Source: an uncultured Clostridia bacterium
GTDB lineage: Bacteria > Bacillota > Clostridia > Christensenellales > UBA1242
DNA: 54,039 nt
Assembly (NCBI GenBank): GCA_944348085.1
Contig: CALVMU010000008.1
Location: 1 to 54,039 of the forward strand
Direction of reading: 5' to 3'
The notes beneath the pieces were generated by a model. The model did not search any database. It saw only the letters and a program-made list of their open reading frames with translations, and was not told where the DNA came from. Positions 42,413-49,784 of the stretch are shown in pieces. Within the stretch, counting starts at the first letter, position 1. The number at the start of each line of letters is the position of its first letter. The position numbers and the translations under genes are program-made.

Positions 42413-43111
42413 ATGTTTTATGAAAGTTTGCTTACGGTAGTTGGAAAGATATCTCATTTCAACAGTTTTGTTGGTTCTGTGCAAGGCTTTCCACTGCCTT
42501 TATCAAAAGAGGAAGAAGAGGAGCTTGTTCAAAAGCTTTGGCAGGGCGACAAGGATGCGCGCGACAAACTTATAACTCACAATTTGAGACTTGTTTCGCA
42601 CATAGTTAAAAAATTTTCAGGAACTTTGGAAGTTGATGACCTGATTTCAATAGGAACTATCGGTCTTATCAAAGCAATTGACAGTTTTAAGCCTGGCAAA
42701 AATGCTCAGCTTGCAACTTATGCCTCTCGTTGCATTGATAACGAAATTTTGATGGCGATAAGAGCGCAGAAAAAACATCAGCGCGTTGTTTCTTACAACT
42801 CATATCTGACAAACAGCGGAAAGGGTGAAGACCTTGAGCTTTTTGAGGTCATTTGTGATCCAAACAGTGAAGATGTGATAGAAGAGGTGGAACAAAAATG
42901 CTTTTTGCAAGATATTCAGGGCATTTTGGACAAATATCTTGATGAAAGAGAACGCATTGTTATAACAAAACGCTTTGGTCTTGACGGAACGGCTCCTATG
43001 ACGCAAAAGGAAGTTGCTCAGATTTTAAAGGTTTCGCGTTCATATATTTCAAGGATAGAAACAAAAGCACTTTCCATTATTAAAAGCAAAATTCCTCAGG
43101 ATGAAAAATAA
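42413..43111 (+). CDS. sigK: Sporulation sigma factor, SigK-like
   Basis: The 232-residue protein is a sigma-70 family factor of the SigE/SigK type. Region 2 is HNLRLVSHIVKKF ... DLISIGTIGLIKAIDSF ... ATYASRCIDNEILMAIRA. Region 4 has a helix-turn-helix MTQKEVAQILKVSRSYISRIE. The N terminus (about 20 residues before PLPLSKEEE) occupies the place of the SigK pro-sequence, though it is less hydrophobic. The FPLPLSKEEE junction matches the FPQPLSSSEE of Bacillus SigK. A SpoIVFB-like protease that could process it is at 24491. The start has GCGAGGGAAAT upstream. SigE-like identity is the main alternative. Confidence 0.82.
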   Translation: MFYESLLTVVGKISHFNSFVGSVQGFPLPLSKEEEEELVQKLWQGDKDARDKLITHNLRLVSHIVKKFSGTLEVDDLISIGTIGLIKAIDSFKPGKNAQLATYASRCIDNEILMAIRAQKKHQRVVSYNSYLTNSGKGEDLELFEVICDPNSEDVIEEVEQKCFLQDIQGILDKYLDERERIVITKRFGLDGTAPMTQKEVAQILKVSRSYISRIETKALSIIKSKIPQDEK

Positions 43112-43169
43112 AAAATCATAAAAAATGCAAAAAAATTTGTTAAATAATAAAAAAAATCTCAAAAAATGC

Positions 43170-43199
43170 TTGCAAAATCAAAATAAAAAAGTTTATACT
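43170..43199 (+). promoter_or_regulatory. Promoter of the DAC-like gene
   Basis: TTGCAA (43170-43175), an 18-nt spacer and TATACT (43194-43199). ATG 43230 follows AAGGAGGGGG. Confidence 0.65.
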
Positions 43200-43229
43200 G
43201 AAAAAAAGATTGTAAAAAAGGAGGGGGAA

Positions 43230-44597
43230 ATGGAAAAAACTGAATTTTATAATGTCTTGCAAAAACTTATCCTTCCTTTGTTTACGGGTTCATTTATTGA
43301 AGGCGAAGAAAGTTCAACTCCTCGTGACAGCGAAGTTGCTCTTGGCAAAAAAAATTCGCTTCTTATCAAACCTTCAAAACAAGACGAATATCGTTTTGTT
43401 TTAAAAAGAGGACAAGCCTTCCAAAATTTCGAAATAGCACTTCTTCGCTCAATTTTGGCTGAAATTAACACCATTGCCATGTTAAATCTTCAAGACCAAA
43501 ACTATATCACAACTCTTCAGTCACACGCTATTGAAAAATCAATTTGCCGAAGCCTTTGCGACCAAGAAGAAACTGTATATGTTATGCTTGACATTTTGAA
43601 TGAGCTTGAAAAATGGGCGTCAAGAACTTATGAAGGCAAAAAAATATCAATTTGCACAATCATCAATTTGGCACTAGATGTGCAAGAAGAAAACTGCATA
43701 AATTATTCAGATGTGATGAATAAAGATTTTTTCGCGCTTCTAACAGATGGTGAGGCTTCTGCAATCGAATTTGATAAAAACGGATTTTTGGTTGGCTACA
43801 CTCAAGTTGCATCAAGAAAAGGCTTGCCAGCAGTTTCGCCTTATAAGTTTGAAGGCGTTGCTAAATACTGTAACGACAAAAGAATCGGACTTGTTTTGAC
43901 TTCAAGTGGTGACTTTTTGATATTTAAAAATAGAACCCTTTTGTTTGCCAAACGAAATGGAAATTGGATTGTTTTCTCTCATGATGAGGTTATTCAACTG
44001 CTCTTAAGCAGGGGGACATATTCGTTAAAAGACATAAGGCGCTCAATTTATTTTACCGCGCTTGACACTTCTTTTGCCTACACAGGCGGTTGTCTTGTTT
44101 ATTTAAATAAAGACTCAGTCGAACAGGCTTTGACACATATTGATGCTCACGACATCGTAATGGAAAAATATTTTGAAATCAAAAAAGAGCAAGAACTTGA
44201 AGAAGCAAGCAAACTTTACAACTTTCAACGCCTTGCATCAGTTGAAAAAACTTACAAAGTGCCTTACAGTGTCTTTTTGCAACAGGAAAAATGCTATAAA
44301 GCACAGGCTCTTAGAAAAATTATTGCAGACAGGCCTTTCCATGAACTAAACAGAAAACTCAGACAAGAACTTGTCAGTATGGACGGCGCAACTGTGATTG
44401 ACAATGATGGAAACATCATAGCAATTGGTGCAATCATCAAAATTGAAGCGGGCAGTGAAGGTGGTGGAAGGCTTGCAGCGGCACACACACTTGCAAAATA
44501 TGGCACAGCAATCAAAATCTCACAAGATGGCAACTTGACTGCACTTTATAGTGACAAAAAGAACGGAAAAATCAAAACACTTTTCACAGTCGGCTAA
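43230..44597 (+). CDS. DisA_N (diadenylate cyclase fold) protein without the RHR motif
   Basis: The 455-residue protein starts at ATG 43230, which has a very strong AAGGAGGGGG site; the 35 extra residues of the open frame upstream overlap the promoter. The N-terminal half is of unknown type and probably a sensor or scaffold. The C-terminal part has the DAC layout: a helix-strand with IRRSIYFTALDTSFAYTGG, then DGATVIDNDGNIIAIGAI (DGA at 385) and EGGGRLAAAHTLAKYGTAIK followed by SQDG. Canonical c-di-AMP synthases have GTRHRAA where this has GGGRLAAA (411-418), so two of the three RHR residues are lost. It may make another nucleotide, or only bind one. No membrane span is visible. Confidence 0.65.
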   Translation: MEKTEFYNVLQKLILPLFTGSFIEGEESSTPRDSEVALGKKNSLLIKPSKQDEYRFVLKRGQAFQNFEIALLRSILAEINTIAMLNLQDQNYITTLQSHAIEKSICRSLCDQEETVYVMLDILNELEKWASRTYEGKKISICTIINLALDVQEENCINYSDVMNKDFFALLTDGEASAIEFDKNGFLVGYTQVASRKGLPAVSPYKFEGVAKYCNDKRIGLVLTSSGDFLIFKNRTLLFAKRNGNWIVFSHDEVIQLLLSRGTYSLKDIRRSIYFTALDTSFAYTGGCLVYLNKDSVEQALTHIDAHDIVMEKYFEIKKEQELEEASKLYNFQRLASVEKTYKVPYSVFLQQEKCYKAQALRKIIADRPFHELNRKLRQELVSMDGATVIDNDGNIIAIGAIIKIEAGSEGGGRLAAAHTLAKYGTAIKISQDGNLTALYSDKKNGKIKTLFTVG

Positions 44598-44621
44598 AAA
44601 CTTGGTATATGTCAAAAAAAA

Positions 44622-44648
44622 TCGCTAGAATTTGCTAGCGGTTTTTTA
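44622..44648. terminator. Bidirectional terminator
   Basis: CGCTAG (44623-44628) pairs with CTAGCG (44635-44640). It has T-runs outward on both strands and serves the DAC-like gene and the convergent gene at 44646. Confidence 0.85.
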
Positions 44649-45122
44649 TAAAGCGTATGGATCACTTTTCTCAGGAAATTTTTTTGACAATAAAATGTCT
44701 TCAATCTCTAAAAGCTCTTCGGTTGTAAAATAGTCAATTATTTTAAATTTTCTATCTTTTGCATCGTTCATGTATTTATTTAAAGGATTTTCAATAGTAA
44801 TTTCTTCGTCCAATTTTGATTTTATATATGTAAATAGAGCCACATCAACACTTGGTTTTTTAAGATAGTTGATTAAAGCTCTTTTGTAAGGCTCAACAGT
44901 CACGCCTCTTTTCGATATCAAAGCATAATCAGGTCGCGAAAGAAGAGCTTTCATAATATCTAGGAGCTCTGTTGCACCATGATTACCAGTCGATAAATCA
45001 TTTACAATCAAAGAATTGTAAAATTTTGTTTCATTATCAGTCAAATTCTCTCCTCCGCAAATTTTTGCAACTGCATTGGAGACTTCAAGGTTGTGTTCTT
45101 GGTTTCTATTCATCGTTCTCAT
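44646..45122 (-). CDS. Uncharacterised helical protein
   Basis: The 158-residue cytosolic protein has no signal peptide or Cys motif and appears mostly helical. A LSRPDYALISKRGVTVEPYKRALINYLKKP segment is the most distinctive part. I do not recognise a family. The promoter -10 ends 6 nt before ATG 45122 and no ribosome binding site exists, so the message should be leaderless; ATG 45113 is an alternative start. It is divergent from rnpB, sharing a 112-bp intergenic region with back-to-back promoters. Confidence 0.7.
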   Translation of the reverse strand: MRTMNRNQEHNLEVSNAVAKICGGENLTDNETKFYNSLIVNDLSTGNHGATELLDIMKALLSRPDYALISKRGVTVEPYKRALINYLKKPSVDVALFTYIKSKLDEEITIENPLNKYMNDAKDRKFKIIDYFTTEELLEIEDILLSKKFPEKSDPYAL

Positions 45123-45128
45123 GGCTTT

Positions 45129-45157
45129 ATTTTACACCTTTATTTTTATTTTGTCAA
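45129..45157 (-). promoter_or_regulatory. Promoter of the gene at 44646-45122
   Basis: On the minus strand TTGACA (45152-45157), a 17-nt spacer and TAAAAT (45129-45134). Six nt later comes ATG 45122. Confidence 0.8.
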
Positions 45158-45179
45158 TAGTTAAATAAAAATATTTATG

Positions 45180-45208
45180 TTGACAAAATTTTTTTTTTGC
45201 TATATAAT
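45180..45208 (+). promoter_or_regulatory. Perfect consensus promoter of rnpB
   Basis: TTGACA (45180-45185), a 17-nt spacer and TATAAT (45203-45208). The predicted start is at about 45215, the 5' end of the RNA. Confidence 0.9.
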
Positions 45209-45214
45209 ATTTGC

Positions 45215-45536
45215 GTCAGTTATGCAGACAATCGCATCGCAAGATGAGGAAAGTCCGAGCATCTAGAGAACATGGTGCAGGCTAACGGCCTGTGGGGGCG
45301 ACCCTAAGGATAGTGCAACAGAAATAAACCGCCAAATTTTTGGTAAGGATGGAAAGGTGGTGTAAGAGACCACCGAAAAGCTGGAGACAGCTTTTGCTCT
45401 GTAAACCCCACCTGATGCAAGGAGAGAGGCATTTGCGCGTTCTCTCGCGCCTCTTTAGCCGCTTGAGTTTGCAGGCAACTGCAAAACTAGATAGATGATT
45501 GTCAAATACAGAACTCGGCTTACAGCATAACTGATT
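45215..45536 (+). ncRNA. rnpB: RNase P RNA
   Basis: This is the catalytic RNA that removes the 5' leader of tRNA precursors. The 5' core GAGGAAAGTCCGAGC lies at 45246-45260, ACAGAAA at 45318-45324, and the matching 3' core with AACTCGGCT at 45512-45520, which closes helix P4. The terminal helix P1 is TCAGTTATGC (45216-45225) with GCATAACTGA (45525-45534). About 320 nt is a normal bacterial length. The protein partner rnpA is not in the window. Confidence 0.95.
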
Positions 45537-45559
45537 GTGGCGAAATGCCACTTTTTTTT
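45537..45559 (+). terminator. rnpB terminator
   Basis: GTGGC (45537-45541) pairs with GCCAC (45547-45551), followed by T8. Confidence 0.88.
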
Positions 45560-45701
45560 GTTGTAAAAACAACAGATTTGCATGATTTTTTAAACAATTT
45601 TGTGTAATTTCTTAAACAATCATTGATTTTCTATTGCTTTTAAATTTTGCTTTGCAAGAAAAATTTGTTTAATCTAAATTGTCTTTGGCAATAAAGATTG
45701 C

Positions 45702-46928
45702 ATGAACAAAAAAGAGTATATCGAAAAACTTGAAGAGCTTATTTTTAACAAAATCAAGTATCATGCGCCAAATTTAAACAGTCCTGAAATTGACTTTGAG
45801 CTTTTGTCTGTTGTTGGAATTGACAGCTCGCTTCCTGTTTTTATCTTTAAAAAACCGCTTGACAAAATCTTTTTTGAAGCCTTCAAAAAGGCAAAAAAGA
45901 GGGCTGAATTCAACCTTATTTTAACCAAAAAACCGCTTATAAAAGAAAAAAAACTTGAAAGTTTGCCAAATTGCAAACTCATTTTGCCTGAAGAAATGGG
46001 CAGTTCTCTCTATTACTCACTTGATGGACTGAATATAAATTATCCTTCTTCTTCCTCATACAAAATTTGCTATAACGAGCAATTTTTGGCAATCAACGGC
46101 AAAAAAGTGGAGCTGGAGTTTTCTCCTTATTATCTGCACAAAAAGTTTTGTGAAAATCATGTGGTGATTGACATCAAAAACTATCTATGCAATGGTCAAA
46201 ACTTTTATATCACTCTTTCAAACATAGAAAAAACCTGTCAAAAGGTGAGGGTGGAGATGCACTTGCCACTTCCAAGAGGTTATTATTTTTTCAAGAAAGA
46301 CAAAGACTGCATTGAAATTCAAAATCTAACCAGCAAAGATAAGGCATACTTTAATTATTTTTGCAAAGGTGGCAAATTTTCGTTTGCAAATGTTGATGGG
46401 CTTGAATTTTCATCCTTTGCATGTATAAATTTTGAATGTGAAATTTCACTTCTTCCAAAAGAGCAGAGACGGCTATATTTCAACTATGGCGACAAAAAAT
46501 ATTGCCTTCACAGCGCAACTGATATGTCTGAATTTTTCAATATCGCGCAAGAAAAGATGTTTGAAATTTTTGACATGAGAGTGAAAACATCAAATGGCAA
46601 TTTTGATGACCTTTTTAATCGCTCTTTGCCCGAAAAAATCTGGGAAAACTGGCAAAAAAATGTTCACGATGAGGAAAGTGAAAATTCTTATTTAAAAATG
46701 AAAAATTTGCTTATCAAAAAATATGAAAATGGCGAGCAGATTGATGAAAATTTTAAGGGGCTTAAAATGCTCTCTTTATACCGAAATCAAAGGTGGAAAC
46801 GCGTTTTTATAGTTCATGGTGGAGCGCGGTATATGTTTGCCGACAACACGCGATATTTCAACTTTACACTGCTTACAAAAGAAATTTTCAAAAAAAACAA
46901 TGAAATATACTTGTCTTTTGAGAAATAA
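45702..46928 (+). CDS. Uncharacterised 408-residue protein
   Basis: This cytosolic protein has no signal peptide, membrane span or recognisable catalytic motif. An N-terminal helical part (1-90, Lys-rich) is followed by a long, aromatic-rich, beta-strand-like region (about 100-290) with patterns such as YKICYNEQFLAINGKKVELE and KVRVEMHLPLPRGYYFFKKD, then a helical C terminus. It might be a carbohydrate-active or structural protein, but I cannot support either. No ribosome binding site is evident at ATG 45702. The promoter of rarA overlaps its last codons. Confidence 0.65.
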   Translation: MNKKEYIEKLEELIFNKIKYHAPNLNSPEIDFELLSVVGIDSSLPVFIFKKPLDKIFFEAFKKAKKRAEFNLILTKKPLIKEKKLESLPNCKLILPEEMGSSLYYSLDGLNINYPSSSSYKICYNEQFLAINGKKVELEFSPYYLHKKFCENHVVIDIKNYLCNGQNFYITLSNIEKTCQKVRVEMHLPLPRGYYFFKKDKDCIEIQNLTSKDKAYFNYFCKGGKFSFANVDGLEFSSFACINFECEISLLPKEQRRLYFNYGDKKYCLHSATDMSEFFNIAQEKMFEIFDMRVKTSNGNFDDLFNRSLPEKIWENWQKNVHDEESENSYLKMKNLLIKKYENGEQIDENFKGLKMLSLYRNQRWKRVFIVHGGARYMFADNTRYFNFTLLTKEIFKKNNEIYLSFEK

Positions 46929-46939
46929 GTGTGTATAAT
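46911..46939 (+). promoter_or_regulatory. rarA promoter
   Basis: TTGTCT (46911-46916), a 17-nt spacer and TATAAT (46934-46939). ATG 46946 follows after exactly 6 nt. Confidence 0.75.
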
Positions 46940-46945
46940 GAGGCT

Positions 46946-48205
46946 ATGGAAACTCGAGTGCCTCTCGCAGAAAGGATGCGACCAACTTCTTTTGATGAGT
47001 TTGTCGGTCAGCAACATATTGTTGGCAAAAACACACTGCTTTATCGTGCTATCAAATATGGCACACTTGGCAGCTGCATTTTTTATGGCCCGCCAGGAAC
47101 GGGAAAAACCACCCTCGGCAATATCATTGCAAAAACGCTTCGGGCAAACTATGTAAAGCTCAACGCGGTCACAAGTGGTGTGGCTGATGCCAAAGCTGTT
47201 ATTGAAAGGGCAAGAACTGACAAGGCAATGCTTGGCAAAGACACTTTTCTTATTCTTGATGAATGCCACAGGTGGAACAAGGCTCAATCTGACTGCGTTC
47301 TTGAGGCTATTGAAAATGGCGACATCTATCTTATTGGCACAACGACTGAAAATCCTTACACCTCAATGACCAGGGCAATCGTTTCAAGATGCCGAATATT
47401 TGAATTTAAGCCTCTTACTTCAAAAGATATCATCTCAGCTTTAAAAAGGGCAGTCTCTGACAAAGAACGAGGACTTGGCGCTTTAAATGTTGACGCTAGC
47501 GATGAAGCCCTTTCCTATATTGCCTTTGCATCAGCTGGCGACCTGAGAAATGCACTTAACAGCCTTGAACTTGCTGTGATGACAACTCCAGCCAGCAAGG
47601 ACAGAGTGATACATATAACGCGCGAAATCGCAGAGCAGTCAACCGACAAAAAAGCGCTGAGCCTTGACGAAAATATGTATTATGATGTGCTGTCAGCTTT
47701 CTGCAAATCACTGCGAGGATGCGACACTGAAGCGGCTTTATTTTACAGCCAAAGGCTTATAAATGCAGGTTGCGACCCAATGATTATTGCGCGCAGACTT
47801 GTTGCGCATGCCTCTGAAGATGTGGGTATGGCAGACTCAAACGCCTTGCTTCTTGCAACAAGCGCCATGTATGCAGTTGAAAAAATGGGCGCACCTGAAG
47901 GCTTGATACCTTTGTCGCACGCAATCATTTATGTATGCGAGGCTGAAAAATCAAATTCGGTTGTAAAGGCTATGGCTCTTGCCAAAGATGACGCAATCAA
48001 TTTTAACGACAACAAAGTGCCAAATCATCTTAAAAATCATCCTTCGACCAACGCAGACGGACATGGAAAATATAAATATCCGCATGACTATGGCGGTTAT
48101 GTGAAACAACAATACATGCCTGACTCATTAAAAGACAAGGTTTATTACACGCCAAGCCAAAATGGTCGAGAGAAAAATTTGATTAGAAAAAAATATAAAA
48201 ATTAA
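46946..48205 (+). CDS. rarA: Replication-associated recombination ATPase RarA (MgsA)
   Basis: RarA is a clamp-loader-like AAA+ ATPase acting at stalled replication forks. The 419-residue protein starts MRPTSFDEFVGQQH after a short lead. Walker A is GPPGTGKTT, Walker B ILDECHRWNKAQ (usually DEIHRFNK), sensor 1 GTTTENP and the arginine finger SRCRIFEF. The C terminus has the tetramerisation domain with HLKNHPSTNADGHGKYKYP, close to the RarA consensus. ATG 46946 is preferred over GTG 46931, which lies within the promoter. No ribosome binding site is present. Confidence 0.93.
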   Translation: METRVPLAERMRPTSFDEFVGQQHIVGKNTLLYRAIKYGTLGSCIFYGPPGTGKTTLGNIIAKTLRANYVKLNAVTSGVADAKAVIERARTDKAMLGKDTFLILDECHRWNKAQSDCVLEAIENGDIYLIGTTTENPYTSMTRAIVSRCRIFEFKPLTSKDIISALKRAVSDKERGLGALNVDASDEALSYIAFASAGDLRNALNSLELAVMTTPASKDRVIHITREIAEQSTDKKALSLDENMYYDVLSAFCKSLRGCDTEAALFYSQRLINAGCDPMIIARRLVAHASEDVGMADSNALLLATSAMYAVEKMGAPEGLIPLSHAIIYVCEAEKSNSVVKAMALAKDDAINFNDNKVPNHLKNHPSTNADGHGKYKYPHDYGGYVKQQYMPDSLKDKVYYTPSQNGREKNLIRKKYKN

Positions 48206-48222
48206 ACAAAAGGAAAGAAAAT

Positions 48223-49353
48223 ATGTTTGGACATAGAAGTGATGGAAAAAAAGTTAAAGGAATGGGCATAATTGACAAGGCTGAGCCATTTTTTATGCCT
48301 CAAAGGATTGATGCTGTAAACTATACTACAGTCAAGATCAAATGTGACACCATTGACGAGTTTATTGCACGCGAACGTAAAAATGGCATTTCTTACAGCT
48401 ATATGCATATAGTTATGGCGGCGATTGTAAGGATTTTATATATTCGCAAAAAACTCAATCGGTTTATTATGCGTGGTTCAATCTATCAGCGCAACACAAT
48501 CTCAATTTCAATGGACATAAAGAAAAAGCTTGAAGACGATGGGGAACAAGTGACTTTAAAAATGTTCTTTACTGGGCGAGAAAGCATTGAAGAGGTCAAA
48601 AAGATTGTTGATGATGAAATCGCAAAAAATTTGAAAGAAGATGAAGTCCACGCAACCACAAAAACAGCTGGAAAACTCATCCATTTGCCAGACTTTATGT
48701 TTAGATGGTTTATGGCTTTTGCAAGATTTCTTGACAGGCACGGTATGCTTCCAAAAGGTCTTATCAAAGCAAGCCCATTTCACACAAGCTGTTTTTTGAC
48801 AAACCTTAAGTCCATAAAACTTAACTACATATTCCATCACCTCTACAATTTTGGAACAACAACCATCTTTATTTCTATGGGCAAGGAGCAAGTTGAGCCT
48901 TATGTTGAAAACAATAAAGAGCTTAAAATTGCAAAAATATTAACTTTTGGTGTCAGTCTTGACGAACGCGTTGCTGACGGACTTTATATGGGTAAAAGTT
49001 TAAGACTTTTCTCTGACATGATCAAAAATCCTGACAACTTGAAAACTTCTCTTCCAGACGATGGAACAATTCCAAAGAAAGCAACCAGAATTGTCAAATT
49101 TAAAAAAATCAAAAAGAAAACAAAAAGCAAAGCAGAAAAAGGCGCTAAGAAAGAAAAGAGCAAGAAAAAGAAAATCAAACCTCTTGTAAACAAAGAAAAA
49201 GCGGAAGCAAGAAAGCTTGCGAAAGAGGCAAATAAAGAGAAAAAGCATGAAGAAAAATTGAAGGAAAAAGAACTTAAAAGGGCAGAAAAAGCACATAAGC
49301 AAGAAGAAAAATCTTTGAAAAAAGAGAAAAACAACCAAAATAAAGAAGCTTAA
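48223..49353 (+). CDS. E2/CAT-fold acyltransferase-like protein with Lys-rich tail
   Basis: The first about 285 residues have the fold of the catalytic domain of 2-oxo acid dehydrogenase E2 and chloramphenicol acetyltransferase. SYSYMHIVMAAIVR and the closing SLDERVADGLYMGKSLRLFSDMI (246-268) match the DHRxxDG motif region. The catalytic His is replaced by Glu (DERVADG), and there is no lipoyl or subunit-binding domain. Residues about 288-376 form an extreme Lys/Glu-rich tail with AEKGAKKEKSKKKKIK-like stretches. It is probably not a dehydrogenase component. It is cotranscribed with rarA (17-nt gap, AAAGGAAAG site) and followed by a terminator. Confidence 0.75.
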   Translation: MFGHRSDGKKVKGMGIIDKAEPFFMPQRIDAVNYTTVKIKCDTIDEFIARERKNGISYSYMHIVMAAIVRILYIRKKLNRFIMRGSIYQRNTISISMDIKKKLEDDGEQVTLKMFFTGRESIEEVKKIVDDEIAKNLKEDEVHATTKTAGKLIHLPDFMFRWFMAFARFLDRHGMLPKGLIKASPFHTSCFLTNLKSIKLNYIFHHLYNFGTTTIFISMGKEQVEPYVENNKELKIAKILTFGVSLDERVADGLYMGKSLRLFSDMIKNPDNLKTSLPDDGTIPKKATRIVKFKKIKKKTKSKAEKGAKKEKSKKKKIKPLVNKEKAEARKLAKEANKEKKHEEKLKEKELKRAEKAHKQEEKSLKKEKNNQNKEA

Positions 49354-49375
49354 CCGACAAGCTTCTTTTATTTTT
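49340..49375 (+). terminator. Terminator of the rarA operon
   Basis: AAAGAAGCTT pairs with AAGCTTCTTT, followed by ATTTTT. The stop codon of the acyltransferase-like gene is in the loop region. Confidence 0.82.
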
Positions 49376-49388
49376 GCAGTAAATTTGG

Positions 49389-49417
49389 TTGTTTAATTGC
49401 AAAAATTGTGATAGAAT
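49389..49417 (+). promoter_or_regulatory. Promoter of the small membrane protein and polA
   Basis: TTGTTT (49389-49394), a 17-nt spacer ending TGA and TAGAAT (49412-49417), an extended -10. Confidence 0.6.
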
Positions 49418-49438
49418 AATTTTAAATGGAGACAAACA

Positions 49439-49747
49439 ATGAAAACAATTTTGTATTTTGTGCTTGCTGTTCTCACAATTGGCTACATCGCACTCTTATG
49501 CTATTGCAATGTGGCAGTCGAGGTCAATCAAACAATTCAGATGATTGCAAATTATGGCGGACTTGCAATTATGCTGGCTTATGCCGCCATCAACTTTTTT
49601 GGAAATCCTCTTAAAATTGCATTTTTCATTTTGCTGGTTTTGGCAACTGTGTTCTTGATTTTAACCGCCGTTATACCAGACACATTCAGAAATCTTTTTG
49701 GAATCATTGTTGACAACACAACAAGCGGAGCTTTTATCAGATTTTGA
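49439..49747 (+). CDS. Small three-span membrane protein
   Basis: The 102-residue protein has three hydrophobic segments (about 4-24, 36-55, 60-85) and few charged residues. It has GGAGACAAAC upstream of the start codon. I do not recognise a family. polA follows 37 nt downstream with no terminator between, so the two are probably cotranscribed. Confidence 0.75.
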   Translation: MKTILYFVLAVLTIGYIALLCYCNVAVEVNQTIQMIANYGGLAIMLAYAAINFFGNPLKIAFFILLVLATVFLILTAVIPDTFRNLFGIIVDNTTSGAFIRF

Positions 49748-49784
49748 TAAGCTAGATTTATAAAAGTTTACAAAAGGGGACAAT

